Assembly (NCBI GenBank): GCA_963750015.1
Contig: CAVVPU010000213.1
Coordinates: 1-60,867, forward strand
Direction of reading: 5' to 3'
DNA from: CAVVNC01 sp963750015
GTDB taxonomy: Bacteria > Desulfobacterota > Syntrophorhabdia > Syntrophorhabdales > WCHB1-27
DNA: 60,867 nt
Positions within the stretch are counted from its first letter, which is position 1, and the number at the start of each line of letters is the position of its first letter. Shown in pieces: positions 58,541-60,867 of this stretch. The notes below the pieces were generated by a model. It was not told where the DNA came from and searched no databases. It worked only from the letters and a program-made list of their open reading frames with translations. Position numbers and translations under genes: made by a program.

Positions 58541-59275
58541 TCAGGCAAGGTGGCTTACGCCCTTCCATATCAGTATAAGACCCATGGCGGACACGGAAGC
58601 ACCGGCAAGGCGCTCACCCGTGAGTCTCATCCGCTGGGTGAGGAAGGATGAGAAGAGACCCGTGAAGAGCAGCGCGGGCATCGTCCCGAGACCGAAGAAG
58701 AGCATGAGGATGGGACCTGCGGCCATATCGCCGGTTGCAGCCGCTTTCACGACCATGGCCCACGAGAGCATGCACGGCAAGAAGCCCGCGGCAAAGCCGA
58801 GACCCCACTCCGACGGACCGGCGTGAGGCTTGAGAAGACTGGCCACGATGCGGCCGGAGAGGGCCTGTCCTGGTAGCGCGTCATTTCTCTTGTCCCTCGA
58901 GAAGACGGCCGGCAGGGGGATCGACTTAAGCGAGACGATTCTCAGGAGACTGAAGCCTAAGATTACCATGAGGCAGCCGCCGACCAAGGAGATGATGCTC
59001 CGGGCGTTCCGAAAGGAGTCAATCGAACCCGCCATATGAACGAGAGCTGCAGCTACCAGGCCGGTGATTGCATATGCTGCGATGCGCCCTCCATGGAAGG
59101 CTAAGTGGTGGAAGACGAGGGAGTGGGCACGACTCCCCGGGGCCTCCCCGTCCTTTCCGCCGGGCCCATTCTGCCTTACGCGAAGGGAGTAGGCGATCAC
59201 GAGAGGACCGCACATGCCGAAGCAATGGAGACTCCCGGCGAGACCGGTGAGGAAGGCCCAGATTGGAAGGATCAT
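58541..59275 (-). CDS. SafE/TauE-like membrane protein of the oxidase cluster
   Basis: Six-helix inner-membrane protein of 244 residues: FLTGLAGSLHCFGMCGPLVI (conserved HCxGMCGP), FHGGRIAAYAITGLVAAALV, and LGFAAGFLPCMLSWAMVVKA (second conserved LPCxL). Sulfite-exporter-like or CcoH/urease-accessory-like proteins with these Cys/His motifs are common in cbb3 clusters and are thought to handle copper. Its start overlaps the cytochrome stop (ATGA); it ends 13 bp before the ATPase start. Confidence 0.85.
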   Translation of the reverse strand: MILPIWAFLTGLAGSLHCFGMCGPLVIAYSLRVRQNGPGGKDGEAPGSRAHSLVFHHLAFHGGRIAAYAITGLVAAALVHMAGSIDSFRNARSIISLVGGCLMVILGFSLLRIVSLKSIPLPAVFSRDKRNDALPGQALSGRIVASLLKPHAGPSEWGLGFAAGFLPCMLSWAMVVKAAATGDMAAGPILMLFFGLGTMPALLFTGLFSSFLTQRMRLTGERLAGASVSAMGLILIWKGVSHLA

Positions 59276-59766
59276 TTCTCATCCGGGGATTTCATATAGG
59301 CTACGATGGCCCACGCATCCTCCTCATCGACGGTAGAGAAGAGCCGTGGGTGCCTGCCGAAGCCGAGCCGTATCTTCTCGTAGATCATTCCATCTTCCTG
59401 GGAGAGCACGGCCGGGGACCTCAAGTTCGCAGGGAGGGGCGAGAAACTCTGGCCCACCGTGCCCATGCCGTCGAGGTTCGGTCCGTGGCAATGGACGCAG
59501 AAGTAGCCGTAGGCGAGCCGCCCCCGCTCCGCGGTTTCCCGTGTTCGGGGCATCGGATTCTTGAGATCTTCGGGCTTGGATAAGCGCAGGGCCGCAAGGC
59601 CGTCATCGGCGAGGGGCATTGCACGCTCGTCGATTGGCTCGGCTTTTTGCTTGTATGTCTTGATCGAATCCTGATCATACATCCGGCCGTAATCGCAACC
59701 GATGAGGCCGATCGCGGCGATCAAAAGCATTGTGACGATGGAGCATCTTTTCAATGTGTTTGTCAC
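59272..59766 (-). CDS. Lipoprotein monohaem cytochrome c
   Basis: Exported c-type cytochrome of 164 residues, lipid-anchored through a lipobox (LIAAIGLIGC). The haem motif is CVHCH in LAYGYFCVHCHGPNLDGMGT, with a candidate axial Met in IVAYMKS. It resembles cytochromes of oxidase or alternative complex III clusters. GTG start overlaps the upstream gene (GTGA) and its stop overlaps the SafE-like gene (ATGA). Confidence 0.88.
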   Translation of the reverse strand: MTNTLKRCSIVTMLLIAAIGLIGCDYGRMYDQDSIKTYKQKAEPIDERAMPLADDGLAALRLSKPEDLKNPMPRTRETAERGRLAYGYFCVHCHGPNLDGMGTVGQSFSPLPANLRSPAVLSQEDGMIYEKIRLGFGRHPRLFSTVDEEDAWAIVAYMKSPDEK

Positions 59767-60041
59767 CTGGTCCCCTCCTGAAGGGGCGCCTGCGATGCTG
59801 CGGGCCTGCCGGCCACGTGCTGCTGTCCGATCCGCTCGGGGGTGCCCGATTGGCCTCCCGCAGTGGAGAACTCGGACTTGCCCGGAGTATCCTGGACCAC
59901 GCCGAAGTCCCAGTCGGGAGGTCCCTTGTCACCCACCACGAGAAAGAGAGTAAGGCCGTAGAGCAGGAAGGCTGCCGAGAGAGCGCATATGATTATCCAA
60001 AGCCTCAGGCTTCCTTTCTTCACGTCCTTTTCCGCGCTCAT
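59763..60041 (-). CDS. Small single-helix membrane protein of the oxidase cluster
   Basis: Not recognised as a named family. 92 residues: a short basic N-terminus (MSAEKDVKKGSLRLW), one membrane helix (IIICALSAAFLLYGLTLFLV) and a hydrophilic Gly/Gln-rich periplasmic tail with WDFGVVQDTPGKSE. Overlaps both neighbours by 4 bp (ATGA, GTGA). Probably a small oxidase or assembly subunit because of tight coupling. Confidence 0.6.
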   Translation of the reverse strand: MSAEKDVKKGSLRLWIIICALSAAFLLYGLTLFLVVGDKGPPDWDFGVVQDTPGKSEFSTAGGQSGTPERIGQQHVAGRPAASQAPLQEGTR

Positions 60042-60238
60042 ATGGGCCCACCGAGAAAACCGAAAAGAACCACGTAGAGAATGGTCCAGATCGCAAAGCC
60101 GGCATAGACGAAAAGCAAGACGGCCGGTATTGGGCGCGAACGGTCCCTGAAGCCGAGATAAATCAACAGGGCAGCCACCGCTCCCAGAAAGAGGGCCAGC
60201 ACAAGGTGGTGAAAATCGACGAGAGTAAAGATTCTCAT
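60038..60238 (-). CDS. Two-helix small membrane protein of the oxidase cluster
   Basis: 66 residues, two membrane helices: LVLALFLGAVAALLIYLGF and PAVLLFVYAGFAIWTILYVV. Starts ATGAGAATCTTTA; its stop overlaps the next gene (ATGA). Not a known CcoQ sequence, though similar in size and position to small oxidase subunits. No function can be assigned. Confidence 0.6.
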   Translation of the reverse strand: MRIFTLVDFHHLVLALFLGAVAALLIYLGFRDRSRPIPAVLLFVYAGFAIWTILYVVLFGFLGGPI

Positions 60239-60241
60239 GGC

Positions 60242-60514
60242 TCAAGACCCCGGGTGTTTGAGGATCACCTCGAATAGCGTCACGAGGATAGCTGCAACGC
60301 CTATGGCGAGGACCCCGGCCAGGGCAAGCACTTCGCGAATGGCTCGCGGCCGGGAAGGGACGGAAGCGGGTATGTCCTCGTTCCTCAAAGGGAGGTATCT
60401 CGCCCGCTCCTGATCAATAAACTGCCGGTGTCGATAGGCCCATAAAAAGCCGCCCAGGCTCGCACAAAGGCTGAGCGCGATCAGAATAACCCAGAAAGGA
60501 TAGTAGGGGGCCAT
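60242..60514 (-). CDS. CcoS-like cbb3 oxidase maturation protein
   Basis: 90-residue membrane protein. The first part (about 1-45) matches the CcoS pattern: VILIALSLCASLGGFLWAYR, then HRQFIDQERARYLPL. An extra second helix (about 65-85; VLALAGVLAIGVAAILVTLF) follows, which ordinary CcoS lacks. CcoS is needed for cofactor insertion into cbb3 oxidase. Starts 1 bp after the cytochrome stop, with GGAGG upstream. Confidence 0.65.
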   Translation of the reverse strand: MAPYYPFWVILIALSLCASLGGFLWAYRHRQFIDQERARYLPLRNEDIPASVPSRPRAIREVLALAGVLAIGVAAILVTLFEVILKHPGS

Positions 60515-60515
60515 A

Positions 60516-60867
60516 TTATTTCCCTCCGGACGAGTGCGATAAGTAAGCGGCGTCTATGCCGCGGGGCTGTGCGTGGGCATCACTTTCGCCGATGAAGGTT
60601 GCGGCCACATACTCCCCTACATCCCAGATCTTCTCGGATTCGACTCTCCTTTGAAATAAGGCATGCCGGTTCCGGTGATGCCGTTCATGATCTGGTAGTA
60701 GAGGATTCCCCCGGAGATCCCGCGGCCCCGTAAGGTCGTGAAATTGAGTGGAGGGGGGTAGAGGTAGGGCTCGGCGCTCCCCATGCCGTCGCCCACCGGT
60801 CCGTGACATCCGATGCACGAGCTCTCGTAGACACGGTGGCCTTTCGCGAGACTCGCAGCATCCGAAG
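60516..60867 (-). CDS. Cytochrome c domain protein, partial at the window edge and frameshifted
   Basis: Reading minus from the edge gives LAKGHRVYESSCIGCHGPVG with haem motif CIGCH, then PYLYPPPLNFTTLRGRGISG and YYQIMNGITGTGMPYFKGES (axial Met). Near 60650 the frame shifts by one base (GGAGAGTCGAATCC); the continuation IWDVGEYVAATFIGESDA and the tail to the TAA at 60516 are in another frame. Restoring one base gives a continuous cytochrome c end (FKGE-ESEKIWDVGEYVAAT). It may be the C-terminal domain of CcoP or a fused oxidase subunit; the rest is outside the window. Confidence 0.75.
   Translation of the reverse strand, partial: FGCCESRERPPCLRELVHRMSRTGGRRHGERRALPLPPSTQFHDLTGPRDLRGNPLLPDHERHHRNRHALFQRRVESEKIWDVGEYVAATFIGESDAHAQPRGIDAAYLSHSSGGK

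Noticed and set aside
1..60867. tRNA, rRNA or CRISPR array
   Set aside because: No T-loop GGTTCGAATCC context with a matching acceptor stem, no rRNA sequence and no regularly spaced short repeats were found by eye.

Overview
The window reads as one 60.9-kb stretch of a moderately GC-rich Gram-negative bacterial chromosome. TolQ/TolR/TonB, two lytic transglycosylases, lipoproteins, HtrA and GspF imply an outer membrane. Many PAS hybrid kinases, a PAS-LuxR regulator, a sigma-54 activator, an anaerobic GlpABC operon and a cbb3-type oxidase maturation cluster suggest Desulfobacterota/Deltaproteobacteria, perhaps a Syntrophorhabdus-like lineage. That placement is inference from gene content. Three apparent single-base frameshifts lie within 0.9 kb of the two ends (two in the chemotaxis receptor at 10-1633, one in the cytochrome c at 60516-60867), which fits low-quality ends of a draft contig.

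Layout. 0-8 kb: a chemotaxis receptor, a PAS-LuxR regulator, a STAS-like protein, a PAS hybrid kinase with two small unknown genes upstream (all minus), then a GAF/sigma-54 activator (plus). 8-18 kb: a UbiB C-terminal remnant, a membrane alpha/beta-hydrolase (minus), the antiterminator gene glpP and the operon glpK-glpA-glpB-glpC, then a periplasmic carbonic anhydrase. 18-26 kb: a MoxR ATPase/VWA pair with a consensus promoter, uppS, then uppP-tonB-tolR-tolQ and a membrane spermidine-synthase-like protein. 26-31 kb: response regulator, sensor kinase and HtrA in overlapping order, then GspF. 31-37 kb: a ferritin-like protein, a DUF465 protein, a PatB-type lyase, an unknown protein, a GNAT protein and a Lys/Ala-rich secreted protein, bracketed by dispersed intergenic repeats in opposite orientation. 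37-46 kb: ispG, two binding proteins without permeases, a lytic transglycosylase, and a Spinster-like MFS gene followed by an Aas-like acyltransferase/acyl-ACP synthetase. 46-54 kb: a large hybrid kinase, a siroheme-synthesis dehydrogenase, glgX and small envelope proteins. 54-55 kb: palindromic noncoding elements. 55-60.9 kb: an EamA transporter, then a minus-strand cluster (CcoI-like ATPase, SafE-like protein, cytochromes, CcoS-like protein and two unknown small membrane proteins) typical of cbb3 oxidase maturation.

The most striking find is around glpP. The hydrolase on one side and glpK on the other each have a leader with a TTGACA promoter element, a near-identical 17-18 bp stem (AAAGAGTAAGCCCTGAC) with a 32-nt loop, and a purine-rich ribosome site. 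The glpK leader also carries a 26-codon ORF resembling the hydrolase N-terminus (KKHWYRLIA versus RKYWYLLIA). This looks like a duplicated GlpP-responsive terminator cassette that ties a membrane esterase-like protein to glycerol catabolism. A second inference is that the Spinster-like MFS plus Aas pair is a lysophospholipid uptake and re-acylation module, analogous to E. coli LplT-Aas.
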